Shown here in pieces: positions 16,704-26,092 of a stretch of 64,000 nt of DNA (within the stretch, counting starts at the first letter, position 1; every line of letters starts with the position of its first letter). This stretch comes from JAPKZH01 sp964537875 (GTDB lineage Bacteria; Acidobacteriota; Aminicenantia; Aminicenantales; UBA4085): positions 1 to 64,000 of the forward strand of contig CAZIDN010000003.1 in NCBI GenBank assembly GCA_964537875.1, in the 5' to 3' direction. Below the pieces are notes generated by a model, which saw only the letters and a list, made by a program, of their open reading frames with translations, searched no databases and had not been told where the DNA came from. Both the position numbers and the translations under genes were made by a program.

Positions 16704-18080
16704 ATGGGCAAGAAAACAATCCTGATCGTCGACGATGAAAAACTCATGCGCTGGACGCTCCAGCAAAAATTGACGGAATGGAACTACCAGGTCGTCGAGG
16801 CCGAGACCGGCCGGGACGGCCTCGTCCGGGCCGAAGAGGAGACGCCCGACCTTGTTCTCCTGGACGTGAAGCTTCCGGATGTCAAGGGCACGGATCTGCT
16901 GGAGGAGTTCAAGAAAAAATGGCCGGACCTTCCCGTGATCATGATCACGGCCTATGGAGCGATCGAGGACGTCGTGGCCGCCATGCGGAGCGGGGCCTAC
17001 AACTTCTTGACCAAGCCTATCGACCTGGCTAAACTCCAGAGCCTCCTGGAAAATGCGCTGGAGGCCTATAACCTCAAAAAAGAAGTCGCCTATTTCCGAG
17101 AGAAAGAATCCCGCCACTTCCATCCCAGCCAGATCGTCGCCCGGACAAAGGGCATGCTCCAGGTCCTGGACATGGTCCAAAAAATCGCCGAAAGCGAAGC
17201 TTCGATCGTCCTCTTGCAGGGCGAAAGCGGGACCGGCAAGGACCTCATCGCCCAGACGATCCACCATCTCAGCCGGCGCAAAGATGCGCCTTTCCTGGCC
17301 ATCAATTGCTCGGCCATTCCGGAGAACCTGCTCGAAAGCGAGCTGTTTGGCTACGAAAAAGGGGCTTTCACGGACGCCAAGCAGCAGAAAAAAGGCCTGG
17401 TTGAACTCGCCGATCGAGGCACTCTTTTTTTGGATGAGATCAGTACCCTGAGCTTTTCCCTCCAGGCCAAGCTTCTCCGTTTCCTGGAAACGCATACATT
17501 CAAAAGGCTGGGCGGCCTAAAGGACATCGACGTCGACCTCCGGGTCATTGCCGCGACAAACCATGATCTCACGCTATTGTCCCAGGAGGGAAAATTCCGG
17601 GCGGATCTGTTCTACAGGCTCAATATCTGTCCCGTCTACCTACCGCCCCTGCGCGAGAGAAAGGACGATATCCTTCCGCTGGCCCGGCATTTCATCACGA
17701 ACTACAACATTAAATTCGGCAAGAAAATCGAAGGGCTGGAGAAGGAGACCGAACGGCTGTTGGTGGCTTACGACTGGCCGGGAAATGTCCGGGAGCTCAA
17801 GAATGCCATCGAGAGGGCCATGATCTTCGAGGATCATCATCGAATTTCCGCCCAATATCTCCCCATCCACATCGAACAATCCCCTTCCCGTCTAGCGGGT
17901 CGCGAGAACATCCAGGAACTCCAGGAAGGCCGTTCGCTTCAGGATTTGGAAAGAGATGCCATTATCCAAGCCCTGCATAAAGCGGGAGGAAACAAGACGC
18001 GGGCGGCGGAGCTGCTCAAGATCTCGCGGGACACGTTGAGATACAGGGTCAAAAAGCTAAAGATCAGTCCCAGTCCATAA
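16704..18080 (+). CDS. Sigma-54-dependent response regulator (NtrC type)
   Basis: 458 residues from ATG 16704; a TTG at 16698 is less likely. Receiver domain: ILIVDDEKLMRW, with acceptor Asp in LLDVKLPD and Lys in TKPID. AAA+ domain: Walker A GESGTGKD, the sigma-54 contact loop GAFTDA and Walker B TLFLDEIS, all intact, plus the R-finger region LRFLETHTFKRLGG. A Fis-type helix-turn-helix ends the protein (GGNKTRAAELLKISRDTLRYRVKKL). It pairs with the haem-containing kinase before it. Candidate targets include the sigma-54 promoter found upstream of the porin-cytochrome operon; that link is inference. Confidence 0.95.
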   Translation: MGKKTILIVDDEKLMRWTLQQKLTEWNYQVVEAETGRDGLVRAEEETPDLVLLDVKLPDVKGTDLLEEFKKKWPDLPVIMITAYGAIEDVVAAMRSGAYNFLTKPIDLAKLQSLLENALEAYNLKKEVAYFREKESRHFHPSQIVARTKGMLQVLDMVQKIAESEASIVLLQGESGTGKDLIAQTIHHLSRRKDAPFLAINCSAIPENLLESELFGYEKGAFTDAKQQKKGLVELADRGTLFLDEISTLSFSLQAKLLRFLETHTFKRLGGLKDIDVDLRVIAATNHDLTLLSQEGKFRADLFYRLNICPVYLPPLRERKDDILPLARHFITNYNIKFGKKIEGLEKETERLLVAYDWPGNVRELKNAIERAMIFEDHHRISAQYLPIHIEQSPSRLAGRENIQELQEGRSLQDLERDAIIQALHKAGGNKTRAAELLKISRDTLRYRVKKLKISPSP

Positions 18081-18084
18081 CAAA

Positions 18085-18114
18085 TTGACTTTTTTCCCCC
18101 TAGAATGCTATAGA
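18085..18114 (+). promoter_or_regulatory. Candidate sigma-70 promoter for resB-ccsA and cytochromes
   Basis: TTGACT (18085-18090), an 18-base spacer and TATAGA (18109-18114), just after the regulator stop. A second candidate lies at 18185-18213 (TTGCAA, 17 bases, TAAAAT). Either would read into resB at 18263. Confidence 0.45.
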
Positions 18115-18262
18115 AATAGAACCTTGGATGCATCGGCAAAATACATTCTCATTATAATAAAAGACGTATTCGCACATTTTTATATTGCAAAAATCCGAAT
18201 AATCCTATAAAATCGCTCGTCTTTTTCCCGGGTTCCGGGCAAGACGGGAAGGGACACGGATA

Positions 18263-19618
18263 ATGAAGGCTTTCATAAAATTTTTTACATCGATTCGGCT
18301 GGCGATCATCCTGCTGATCATTCTCGCCGTCGCCTCCGTGCTCGGCACCCTGATTCCTCAACAAAGAGGCCTGGAAGAGTATGCCGCGAGGTACGGCCAG
18401 TTCGCCGGCCTTCTCATCCGCCTCCAGCTGACACGGCTCTATCACTCGATCTGGTATCTGGCCATCCTGGGGCTCTTCGCCCTGAACATCATCGTCTGCA
18501 CGCTCACCCGCCTCTCTCCGAAATGGAAAAAAGCGGTCAGGCCCCATGTCCAGGCGGAGGCCAAAAGCCTGCTGGCCTTGAAGATCAAAGATCGCTACAA
18601 GAAGAACGCCCCCCTTTCAGCGGTGAAGGCCGAGCTCGAAAAATCGCTGGCGTCCTCCCGCTACCGGCTAAGGAGTGCGGGCCAGGATTCTAAGGTCCAT
18701 CTCATGGCCCGGAAAAAAATCCTGGGCATCTTCGGCTCGGATGTCGTCCATCTCGGACTGCTGATCATCCTGGCCGGCGGCATCGTCAGCGGCCTGACGA
18801 GCGTTCGAAAGGAGCTGGCCTTGAAGGAAGGTGAGACGTTTCCCGTGCCGAAGTCTTCTTTTGAGCTCCGCCTTGACAAATTCACAACCGAATATTACCC
18901 GGACGGAAGCGTCAAAGCCTGGAAAAGCGCCGTCACCGTCATCGAAAACGCGAACCCCGTCCTGGCTAAAACGATCGTCGTGAACCGGCCTCTCACCTAC
19001 CACGGGTATTCCTTTTACCAAACCAGCTACGGCTGGAACTGGGACAATCCTGCCGTCGAAATCTGGTCGAAGAAAAAAAACGACCCCTCATTCCTGAAGA
19101 AGCTCAAGCTCAAGGTCGGTGAACAAGTGCCGCTCGACGACAAGGACCAGACATCCGTCTCCGTGGCCCGTTTCATCCCGGATTTTGTCCTCGGTGAAGG
19201 GAACGAGCCGCAGACGCGCTCCCTCCAGCCCAACAACCCGGCCGCCTTTGTCGAAGGATTCAGGGGCGGCGAGAAGATCTTTTCCGGCTGGATCTTCGCC
19301 AACTTTCCGGATATGGACCGGATCCATGCCGCCAAGGAAACCGACTTGTCGTTTGAGCTCAAGAGTTTCGAGGCCGGTCAGTATTCGGTCCTCGAAGCAG
19401 CCAAAGACCCGGGAGCGAACCTGATCTGGATTGGGTGCATCCTGACGATGCTCGGCCTGGCCCTCGCCTTCTACTGGCCGCACTGGGAAATCAAAGCGGT
19501 CCTGGAAGAAAGCCAGGGCAAGACTGAGGTCATCGCCGGCGGGATCGCTCTGAAGAACCGGGACAGCTTCCAATCCGAATTCGAAAAAATTATGACATCG
19601 GCCAGGAGAACACAATGA
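18263..19618 (+). CDS. resB: Cytochrome c assembly protein ResB/Ccs1
   Basis: 451 residues. Two N-terminal transmembrane segments (SIRLAIILLIILAVASVLGTLIPQ and IWYLAILGLFALNIIVCTL), a third near 155 (VVHLGLLIILAGGIVSG), a long periplasmic domain and a last TM near residue 395 (IWIGCILTMLGLALAFYWPHW). This is the ResB/Ccs1 layout of cytochrome c maturation System II, which exports haem and attaches it to CxxCH motifs outside the membrane together with CcsA. The ccsA stop-start overlap follows at once. It serves the large set of multihaem cytochromes encoded next to it. Confidence 0.95.
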   Translation: MKAFIKFFTSIRLAIILLIILAVASVLGTLIPQQRGLEEYAARYGQFAGLLIRLQLTRLYHSIWYLAILGLFALNIIVCTLTRLSPKWKKAVRPHVQAEAKSLLALKIKDRYKKNAPLSAVKAELEKSLASSRYRLRSAGQDSKVHLMARKKILGIFGSDVVHLGLLIILAGGIVSGLTSVRKELALKEGETFPVPKSSFELRLDKFTTEYYPDGSVKAWKSAVTVIENANPVLAKTIVVNRPLTYHGYSFYQTSYGWNWDNPAVEIWSKKKNDPSFLKKLKLKVGEQVPLDDKDQTSVSVARFIPDFVLGEGNEPQTRSLQPNNPAAFVEGFRGGEKIFSGWIFANFPDMDRIHAAKETDLSFELKSFEAGQYSVLEAAKDPGANLIWIGCILTMLGLALAFYWPHWEIKAVLEESQGKTEVIAGGIALKNRDSFQSEFEKIMTSARRTQ

Positions 19619-20403
19619 GCGAATCCACGCTATTTGTCATCGCCTTTATCCTTTATATATTATCGGCCTTTTATTACCTGGGTTTTCTCTTTTCCAAAAA
19701 GCCCAACTCGGCCAAAACCGGGTCGGCCCTGGCCGTGGCCGGCCTTATCATCCATACCGCGGCCCTCATCGTCAGGACGATCGAAAGCGGACATGCTCCC
19801 TTCACCAACATGTACGAATCGCTCTCTTTCCTATCCTGGGCCTCGGTCCTGGCCTATGTCATCATAGACAGAAAGTTTAAGATTCCAAAAATCGGCCCCT
19901 ACCTCATGCTGATCGTCATCGGCCTGATGGCTCTGGCTTCCTCACCCCTGATGCCCAAAGAGGCCACGCCGCTCGTTCCGGCCCTCCAGAGCTACTGGCT
20001 CTGGCTGCATGTCTCGGTGACGCTCCTCGGCGAGGCGTTCTTTGCCGTCGCCTTCATCACCAGCATCATGTATCTCGCGGCCAAAGAGGCGGATAAAAAA
20101 GAAAAATGGGACTCGGTGAGCTACCGCTGCGTGGCCGTCGGCTTTCCGCTCTTCACGCTGGGTGGGCTTGTCTTCGGTATGGTTTGGGCCTACAAAGCCT
20201 GGGGTACCTACTGGAGCTGGGACCCCAAGGAAGTCTGGAGCCTGATCACCTGGTTCGTATTTGCCCTGTATCTACACACACGGATCGTCATGGGCTGGAA
20301 AGGAAAGCGCTCGGCGGTCATCGCTATCATCGGTTTTTTGGCGGCCCTCTTCACTTATTTCGGGGTCAACTACCTGCTGTCCGGGCTCCACAGCTACGCA
20401 TGA
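19615..20403 (+). CDS. ccsA: Cytochrome c assembly protein CcsA/ResC (CcsB family)
   Basis: 262 residues, overlapping resB by four bases (ATGA). About eight transmembrane segments; the tryptophan-rich haem-handling motif is WGTYWSWDPKEVWSL near residue 200, with conserved His in LWLHVSVTLLGEAFF and LYLHTR. With ResB it forms the System II haem lyase. No separate thiol-reduction genes (CcdA, ResA) lie nearby. The 18-haem cytochrome gene follows after ~160 bases. Confidence 0.95.
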   Translation: MSESTLFVIAFILYILSAFYYLGFLFSKKPNSAKTGSALAVAGLIIHTAALIVRTIESGHAPFTNMYESLSFLSWASVLAYVIIDRKFKIPKIGPYLMLIVIGLMALASSPLMPKEATPLVPALQSYWLWLHVSVTLLGEAFFAVAFITSIMYLAAKEADKKEKWDSVSYRCVAVGFPLFTLGGLVFGMVWAYKAWGTYWSWDPKEVWSLITWFVFALYLHTRIVMGWKGKRSAVIAIIGFLAALFTYFGVNYLLSGLHSYA

Positions 20404-20566
20404 GATCAAAGAACCAAAGACACCTTGAGGAAAGACCTGAGATGATGGATCTGGATCCCTCCAACCCCCCTTGGCCAATCAAGGGAGGATGGACTTCCAT
20501 CCATTTCGGAAGAGGAAGCAAAAAGGAATTAGGTGATATGCTTAATTGCCAATAAGACGAACGAGA

Positions 20567-22606
20567 ATGAACAACGATCCGATCGCACCCGACAAGAAAA
20601 GGAAAAGAAAAAAGCGGCTGAAGATCTTTCTCATTGCCTTGGGCGTCTTCCTGGTCGTCTTTGTCGCCTCCGTCGAGCTGACCTCCACCTCCAAATTCTG
20701 CTCGGCCTGCCATTATATGAAACCTTTCTTCGAGAGCTGGAAGGCGTCCTCCCACGGCCAGGTCGAATGCAAGGTCTGCCATTATCCGCCCGGATTGAGG
20801 TCGACACTTCAGGCTAAAATGGAAGGCCTGGTCATGGTCGGCCGCTACTGGACCAAGCTTTACCTCAAATCCAAGCCTTGGGCCGAGATCCAGGACGAAA
20901 GCTGCCTCCAAAAAGGCTGCCACGACAGAAGGCTCCTCGAAGGGCCGGTGAAATTCAAGACCGTGGCCTTTGACCACAAGATCCATTTCACCGACCTCAA
21001 GCGGGGCAAACAACTCCGCTGCACGAGCTGCCATTCCCAAATCGTCCAGGGCGAGCACATCACCGTCACCGAGGCCAGCTGTTTTATCTGCCATTTCAAG
21101 AAAAGCGAAAGTTTCCCCAAAATCAACGACTGCGCTCACTGCCACAAGAAACAAGATCTCGTCTCGGAAAAGACCTCTCGATTCAACCACACGACGGTGT
21201 TCGACCGGGGCTTCCAATGCGACAAGTGCCACAGCCAAGTCATCATCGGCGACGGCGCGGTTCCCCGGGAGAACTGCTTCAAGTGCCACTTCGAAAAGGA
21301 GCGCTTGGACAAATACGGCGACACCGTCCTCATCCACGACAATCACATCGCCAAGAACAAGATCGAGTGCACCCAGTGTCATCTGGCCATCCAGCACAAG
21401 ATCGTCAAGGACGTCGAAACGATCGCCGACTGCCGGACCTGCCACACCGGCTCCCACCAGGCCCAAAAAATCTTGTTCGCCGGCCAGGGAGGCAAGGGCA
21501 TCGATCATCCCATGCCCAACGTGATGTTCGAAAAGGGGCTCAGCTGCAAGGGATGCCATATGTTCCACGAAGAGACCGGCGGCCGCCTGGTCAAAAGCGA
21601 AACATCGGTCTCGAAAGATAAAGCCTGCGAGTCCTGCCACGGGGCCGGATTCGCCAGGATCCTCAAAGCCTGGGAGACGTCCACCCGGAAGAAGCTCCAG
21701 ACGATCAGCGCCGTTTACCAGCAGGCGGCCCAGGAAGTACGGCAGGGCCGGAGCGACGGCCGGGCAAAAGCCGAAGGCCTGCTCGAAGAAGCCGCGTTCA
21801 ATATCGATGTCGTCGAGAGGGGCAAGAGCGTTCACAACATGAATTACTCCCAAGAACTGCTCTCGGTTTCCTTGGATAAGATCGAAGAGGCCCTCCGCCT
21901 GGCCGGGTCTTCCTACAAGCCCGACCGCACTTCCTTTATGCCTCAAAACACGGAGAATGTCTGCTTGAGCTGCCATTCCGGGATCGAGGAGATCAAATCC
22001 CCGGTCTTCGGTTTGAGCTTCCCTCACAAAAGCCACGTCCTTATCCAGAACATGGCCTGCGCGATCTGCCATTCCAACGCCAAGAAGCATGGGGAGTTCA
22101 TCGGGTCGAAAAGCGCCTGCGCCTCCTGCCATCACAAGGACGCTAAGAAGGATTGTGCCAGCTGCCATGAAACGCAAAAGACATTTTATCAAGGCGGCAC
22201 GCTGGCCGATATGAAAATCCCGAAAGACATCATGGCCGAAGCAGAGACGGACTGCGCCGCCTGCCACGTGAACAAGCAGAAACAGGTCGTCCGGCCCGGG
22301 GCGGATTCCTGCGTGGAATGCCACGGGGAAGAAAGCTACCGGAAAAAATTCCAGGAATGGCGCGACTCCATCAAGGCTCTAACCGAGGATTTGAGGACAG
22401 CCCTCCGCGACGCCCGGAAAGCGGCCCTCACAGACGAGCAGAAATCCCAGGCGTCCGCCGTCGAATCCGCCCTGACGGCCATCGAACAGGACGGGAGCCT
22501 GGGGATTCACAACCATGCCTTCATGGAAGACGTCTTGACAAAAGCCCTGAAAAAAATTAAATCTTTAGGAACACCTTCGAATAATGAACAGACGGACCTT
22601 CATTAA
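20567..22606 (+). CDS. Membrane-anchored 18-haem cytochrome with NapC/NirT-like N-terminus
   Basis: About 679 residues. A TTG at 20546 (seven residues longer, with AGGTGAT upstream) is an equally possible start. A basic cytoplasmic segment and one transmembrane helix (RLKIFLIALGVFLVVFVASVE) lead directly into FCSACHYMKPFFESW, the NapC/NirT-type quinol-oxidising start. I count seventeen CxxCH motifs plus one CxxxxCH (SCLQKGCH, residue ~109 from the TTG). A helical linker without haems separates a 12-haem and a 6-haem block. It would collect electrons from quinol or from the neighbouring Rieske/cytochrome b and pass them into the periplasm. The Rieske gene overlaps its 3' end. Confidence 0.88.
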   Translation: MNNDPIAPDKKRKRKKRLKIFLIALGVFLVVFVASVELTSTSKFCSACHYMKPFFESWKASSHGQVECKVCHYPPGLRSTLQAKMEGLVMVGRYWTKLYLKSKPWAEIQDESCLQKGCHDRRLLEGPVKFKTVAFDHKIHFTDLKRGKQLRCTSCHSQIVQGEHITVTEASCFICHFKKSESFPKINDCAHCHKKQDLVSEKTSRFNHTTVFDRGFQCDKCHSQVIIGDGAVPRENCFKCHFEKERLDKYGDTVLIHDNHIAKNKIECTQCHLAIQHKIVKDVETIADCRTCHTGSHQAQKILFAGQGGKGIDHPMPNVMFEKGLSCKGCHMFHEETGGRLVKSETSVSKDKACESCHGAGFARILKAWETSTRKKLQTISAVYQQAAQEVRQGRSDGRAKAEGLLEEAAFNIDVVERGKSVHNMNYSQELLSVSLDKIEEALRLAGSSYKPDRTSFMPQNTENVCLSCHSGIEEIKSPVFGLSFPHKSHVLIQNMACAICHSNAKKHGEFIGSKSACASCHHKDAKKDCASCHETQKTFYQGGTLADMKIPKDIMAEAETDCAACHVNKQKQVVRPGADSCVECHGEESYRKKFQEWRDSIKALTEDLRTALRDARKAALTDEQKSQASAVESALTAIEQDGSLGIHNHAFMEDVLTKALKKIKSLGTPSNNEQTDLH

Positions 22607-23009
22607 CGGGTTTTTTGGTGGATCGCTCCTGGCTACCGTAGCTTCATTCCTCTACCCCGTCATCCGATACATCCTGCCGCCCAAGCAGGCCGAGGCCGTC
22701 CAGAAAAAAGTGGCGGCGGCCAAGGTCGGCGACCTGGCCCCGAACACAGCCAAGATCTTCAAATTCGGCTCATCGCCCGCCATCCTGATCAACACTCAGG
22801 ACGGCAAGCTTCTGGCCTTCTCGGCGACCTGCACCCATCTCACCTGCACGGTCACATACCAGGGCGACACGGAGACGATGTTCTGCCCCTGCCATAACGG
22901 CCGGTTCGACCTGGCCGGGAACGTCATCTCCGGGCCACCGCCCGCGCCCCTGGAGTCCTACAAGGTGGACGTCGCGGGCGAGGATATTTTTGTCTCGAAG
23001 AAAGCATAG
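22584..23009 (+). CDS. Rieske [2Fe-2S] protein of a cytochrome bc-type complex
   Basis: 141 residues. The N-terminus NRRTFINGFFGGSLLATVASF is a Tat-type signal anchor. Cluster ligands are in CTHLTC and CPCHNGRFD, followed by GPPPAPLESYKV, the Pro-loop of bc1/b6f Rieske proteins. It starts 23 bases inside the end of the 18-haem cytochrome frame and is followed by cytochrome b after one base. Together these form a quinol-oxidising complex with a multihaem protein where cytochrome c1 or f would usually be. Confidence 0.95.
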   Translation: MNRRTFINGFFGGSLLATVASFLYPVIRYILPPKQAEAVQKKVAAAKVGDLAPNTAKIFKFGSSPAILINTQDGKLLAFSATCTHLTCTVTYQGDTETMFCPCHNGRFDLAGNVISGPPPAPLESYKVDVAGEDIFVSKKA

Positions 23010-23010
23010 G

Positions 23011-24090
23011 ATGAAAAAAGCCGGCCGGAATATCTTCGCTTATCTCGACGATCGCTTTCAGCTCCAAGGTCTCTTCGATTTCGCCAAAAAAAAGAAAGTC
23101 CCCGAGCACCCCTACTCATTCTGGTACTATTTCGGCGGCATCTGTCTCTTTCTGACCGGCATCCAGATCATGACGGGAATTCTTCTTCTCCTCTACTACA
23201 CGCCGTCGATCGACGGCGCCCATGAAAGCATCCAGTTCATCATGAGCCAGGTCAAATTCGGCTGGCTGATCCGCTCGGTCCACAGCTGGACCGCCAATAT
23301 CCTCGTCGGCGTCATCTTTGTCCACATGTTCTCCACGTATTTTCTCAAGGCTTACCGTAGGCCCCGGGAGCTGACCTGGATCACGGGATTCTTGCTGTTG
23401 GTTATCTTCCTGGCCTTCGGCTTCAGCGGCTATCTCCTGCCTTGGAATGAGCTATCTTACTTTGCCACCCGCGTCGGAACGGATATTGCCGGCAGCTTAC
23501 CCCTGATCGGGGAGTGGCTGAAGACGCTGATCCTCGGCGGCTCGTCTGTCTCCCAGGCTACTCTCTCCAGGTTCTTCTGGTTCCACGTCGCCATCCTTCC
23601 CATGGCCGCCTTCTTTATCATCGGGACCCATGTCCTTCTCGTCCAGATCCTCGGCATGTCGAAGCCCATCCGGATCAACGAAGCCAAGGTCAAGGAAATA
23701 TCTTTCTTCCCCGATTTCCTCTTCAAGGACGCTCTGGGATGGACACTCATCCTCGTCCTGATCGGCGTCCTCTGCGTCTTTTTGCCTTGGGAAGTCGGGA
23801 AAAAGGCCGATCCGTTCACCGCCACCCCCCTGGGCATCAAGCCCGAATGGTATTTCACGTTCATGTTCACGACGCTCAAGCTCCTGCCGTCCCACATAAT
23901 TTTCATCGAGGGCGAGAAGCTGGCCATCCTGGCCTTCATGATCGGAGGCCTCCTCTGGATGTTTGTGCCCTATCTCGACCGAAGGGCGGCCAAAGAGAAA
24001 GGAAGCCCGGTTTTTACCTTGATCGGAGCGGCGATCTTCCTCTACATCGTCGTCATGACCATCCTGACGTACACCGTGCGCGGATTATAG
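23011..24090 (+). CDS. Cytochrome b (fused b6/subunit IV type)
   Basis: 359 residues from ATG 23011. The two haem-ligand pairs are SVHSWTANILVGVIFVHMF (13 residues between His) and FHVAILPMAAFFIIGTHV (14 between, as in b6 proteins). The Qo-site motif appears as PEWYF in GIKPEWYFTFMFTTLK. Some eight membrane helices cover both the b6-like and subunit IV-like regions. With the Rieske protein just before it, it forms the membrane core that oxidises menaquinol or similar. No cytochrome c1 gene is present; neighbouring multihaem proteins probably take that role. Confidence 0.95.
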   Translation: MKKAGRNIFAYLDDRFQLQGLFDFAKKKKVPEHPYSFWYYFGGICLFLTGIQIMTGILLLLYYTPSIDGAHESIQFIMSQVKFGWLIRSVHSWTANILVGVIFVHMFSTYFLKAYRRPRELTWITGFLLLVIFLAFGFSGYLLPWNELSYFATRVGTDIAGSLPLIGEWLKTLILGGSSVSQATLSRFFWFHVAILPMAAFFIIGTHVLLVQILGMSKPIRINEAKVKEISFFPDFLFKDALGWTLILVLIGVLCVFLPWEVGKKADPFTATPLGIKPEWYFTFMFTTLKLLPSHIIFIEGEKLAILAFMIGGLLWMFVPYLDRRAAKEKGSPVFTLIGAAIFLYIVVMTILTYTVRGL

Positions 24091-24094
24091 ATCC

Positions 24095-25357
24095 ATGAAA
24101 AACGAGATGATGATGAAAAAATGGTTTTTGCCCCTGGCTTTATCTTGTCTGCTGTGTTTCCCCCTGCTCGGATTCGGCCAGAAAGACAGCTGCCTGGACT
24201 GCCACAGCAAGCTCGAGGCCGAGCTTCGCGCTCCGGCCGATGCCTTTAAACAAGACATCCATCAACAGTTCGGCCTGGGCTGCGCGGACTGCCACGGCGG
24301 AAACCCCGCCCAGGATGATGAAGACCTGGCCAAAGACAAATCATTCAAGGGTGCGCCCAAGAGGGCCCAGATCCCCGAATTCTGCGCTTCCTGCCATTCC
24401 AATGCCGCCACGATGCGGTCGTTCAACCCGAACTTGCGGGTGGACCAGCTCAGCCAGTATTGGACGAGCCGGCATGGCCAGCTCCTCAAAAAAGGCGATA
24501 CCAAGGTCGCCGTCTGTACGGACTGTCATGGCCAACACGGCATTCAGTCCACGAAATATCCAAAATCCATGACGTTCCCTTGGAACATTCCCCAGACCTG
24601 CGGCCGCTGCCACGCCGGCGCCGACACCATGAAAGATTACAAGATCCCTACGAACCAGCTCGATGAGTATAAGCAAAGCGTCCACGCCCATGCCCTGTTC
24701 GATAAGAAGGATATGTCGGCCCCGACCTGCAATGACTGTCACGGCAACCACGGCGCGTTCCCTCCCCAGGTCAAGAGCATCGCCTCGGTCTGCCGGCAGT
24801 GCCATCCTTCCACGGGCGAGCTTTTTTCCAAGGGCCCCCACAAAAAGGCTTTCGATGGAATGGGGATGTCCGAATGCGAAGCCTGCCACGGCAACCATAA
24901 AATTCTCCGGCCGTCCAATGATATGCTCGGCACGGGAGAAAAATCCGTCTGCATCCAATGCCACAAATCTGGTTCCAAAGGCTATCAGGCGGCCTCCGAC
25001 TTGGGGCGGATCTTCGACGCCCTTCAAACGCAATATCAACGGAACGAAGATATCCTGGCCCTGGCCGAAAAGAAAGGCGTCGAAATCAGCCAGCCGAAGT
25101 TCCATCTCCAGGACGTGAACACGATCCTGGTTTCGGCTAAAAACCTGACGCACGGCCTGGCCGTCGCGGACATCCGCCAGAAAGCGGCCGAAGGAGAGAA
25201 GATTTTGGCCGATATCCGGCAGGCCGGCGACAAAGCCCTCCAGGAGGCCAAATTCCGGCGGACGGGCCTGGTCATTGCCACGGCCTTCCTCGCCCTCTTC
25301 GGCCTGGCCCTGTTCCTGAAAATCCGCGACATGACAAGATCGGGCTTCCGACCTTGA
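24095..25357 (+). CDS. Nine-haem cytochrome c with C-terminal membrane anchor
   Basis: 420 residues with signal peptide (KKWFLPLALSCLLCFPLLGFG) and nine CxxCH motifs from SCLDCH to VCIQCH. The haem part is followed by a helical region and one C-terminal transmembrane segment (GLVIATAFLALFGLALFLKI). Repeated patterns such as CTDCHGQHG and CNDCHGNHG show descent from small doubled-CxxCH units shared with the two 11-haem proteins downstream. It starts four bases after the cytochrome b stop, so it likely belongs to the same complex as electron acceptor of the Rieske protein. Confidence 0.92.
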   Translation: MKNEMMMKKWFLPLALSCLLCFPLLGFGQKDSCLDCHSKLEAELRAPADAFKQDIHQQFGLGCADCHGGNPAQDDEDLAKDKSFKGAPKRAQIPEFCASCHSNAATMRSFNPNLRVDQLSQYWTSRHGQLLKKGDTKVAVCTDCHGQHGIQSTKYPKSMTFPWNIPQTCGRCHAGADTMKDYKIPTNQLDEYKQSVHAHALFDKKDMSAPTCNDCHGNHGAFPPQVKSIASVCRQCHPSTGELFSKGPHKKAFDGMGMSECEACHGNHKILRPSNDMLGTGEKSVCIQCHKSGSKGYQAASDLGRIFDALQTQYQRNEDILALAEKKGVEISQPKFHLQDVNTILVSAKNLTHGLAVADIRQKAAEGEKILADIRQAGDKALQEAKFRRTGLVIATAFLALFGLALFLKIRDMTRSGFRP

Positions 25358-25406
25358 TCTAAATTTATTTTTCTTATCTACTTTATCGAAATTCTAATTT
25401 TCCGGA

Positions 25407-25435
25407 TTGACAAGGCCGGCCCTCTCGGCTAAAAT
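25407..25435 (+). promoter_or_regulatory. Strong sigma-70 promoter
   Basis: Perfect -35 TTGACA (25407-25412), a 17-base spacer and TAAAAT (25430-25435), ahead of the tetrahaem cytochrome gene. It implies that gene, and perhaps those after it, can be expressed apart from the bc-type cluster. Confidence 0.75.
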
Positions 25436-25465
25436 GGAGCATTCCAAAACACGTTAGGAGGCACC

Positions 25466-25987
25466 ATGAAGAAGGTTATCATCCCGGCCGCCCTCCTCAC
25501 CCTGGGCCTGTTTGCGGTGAACGTCTCCGGCCAGAATTTCACGTATGTCGGCTCCCAGAAATGCCAGATCTGCCACAAGACCGAAAAGCAGGGTCAGCAG
25601 TTCCCGATCTGGGAAATGAGCAACCACGCCAAATCCTTCGCCGCCCTGAGCTCCCCCGCGGCCGCCGCCAACGCTCAGGCGTTGGGAGTGAAAGACCCGA
25701 CGACGGATCCAAAGTGCCTGAAATGCCACGGCCCGCTGGCCGAGAAAGCCGCCGAGCTTAAAGCCGAAGGTGTCAATTGTGAAGTATGTCATGGACCCGG
25801 CAGCGCCTATAAAACGCTGAGCATCATGAAGAACAAGGACGAAGCCGTCAAAAACGGCCTCAAGCTCTACGGCAATGCGGATGCCATCAAGACGTGGTGT
25901 TTGACCTGCCATCAGAATGCGCATGGCAAGACGTACGATTTCGCGGCAGCCTGGGACAAGATCAAGCACCCCGTCCCCGGAAAATAA
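25466..25987 (+). CDS. Tetrahaem cytochrome c (c554 family-like)
   Basis: 173 residues with signal peptide (KKVIIPAALLTLGLFAVNVSG) and four haem motifs: KCQICHK, KCLKCHG, NCEVCHG, WCLTCHQ. The opening YVGSQKCQICHKTEKQGQQFPIWEMSNHAKSF matches the cytochrome c554-type family, small periplasmic electron carriers. TAGGAGG precedes the ATG and a strong promoter lies just upstream. Abundant and soluble, it may shuttle electrons from the inner-membrane cytochromes to the MtrA-like protein; this is inference. Confidence 0.9.
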   Translation: MKKVIIPAALLTLGLFAVNVSGQNFTYVGSQKCQICHKTEKQGQQFPIWEMSNHAKSFAALSSPAAAANAQALGVKDPTTDPKCLKCHGPLAEKAAELKAEGVNCEVCHGPGSAYKTLSIMKNKDEAVKNGLKLYGNADAIKTWCLTCHQNAHGKTYDFAAAWDKIKHPVPGK

Positions 25988-26092
25988 GTCCCTTTCCAGC
26001 CGGAAAAAGCCTGACGACTGAACATGGATGGCCCGGGGCGCAACCTCTGGTTTTCCCCGGAACAACATAAACACCATAAAAAGGCTTTCTTT

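Noticed and set aside
18101..18145. Possible sigma-54 site (TTGGATG...GGC) before resB
   Set aside because: The GG and GC doublets are 8 rather than 10 bases apart.
20366..22324. 652-residue minus-strand frame opposite the 18-haem cytochrome
   Set aside because: Shadow frame with no recognisable domain; the plus-strand protein is clearly real.
26024..26060. Possible sigma-54 site (TGGCCCG...GC) before the 11-haem gene
   Set aside because: Doublet spacing is 8 bases and the -12 part does not match.
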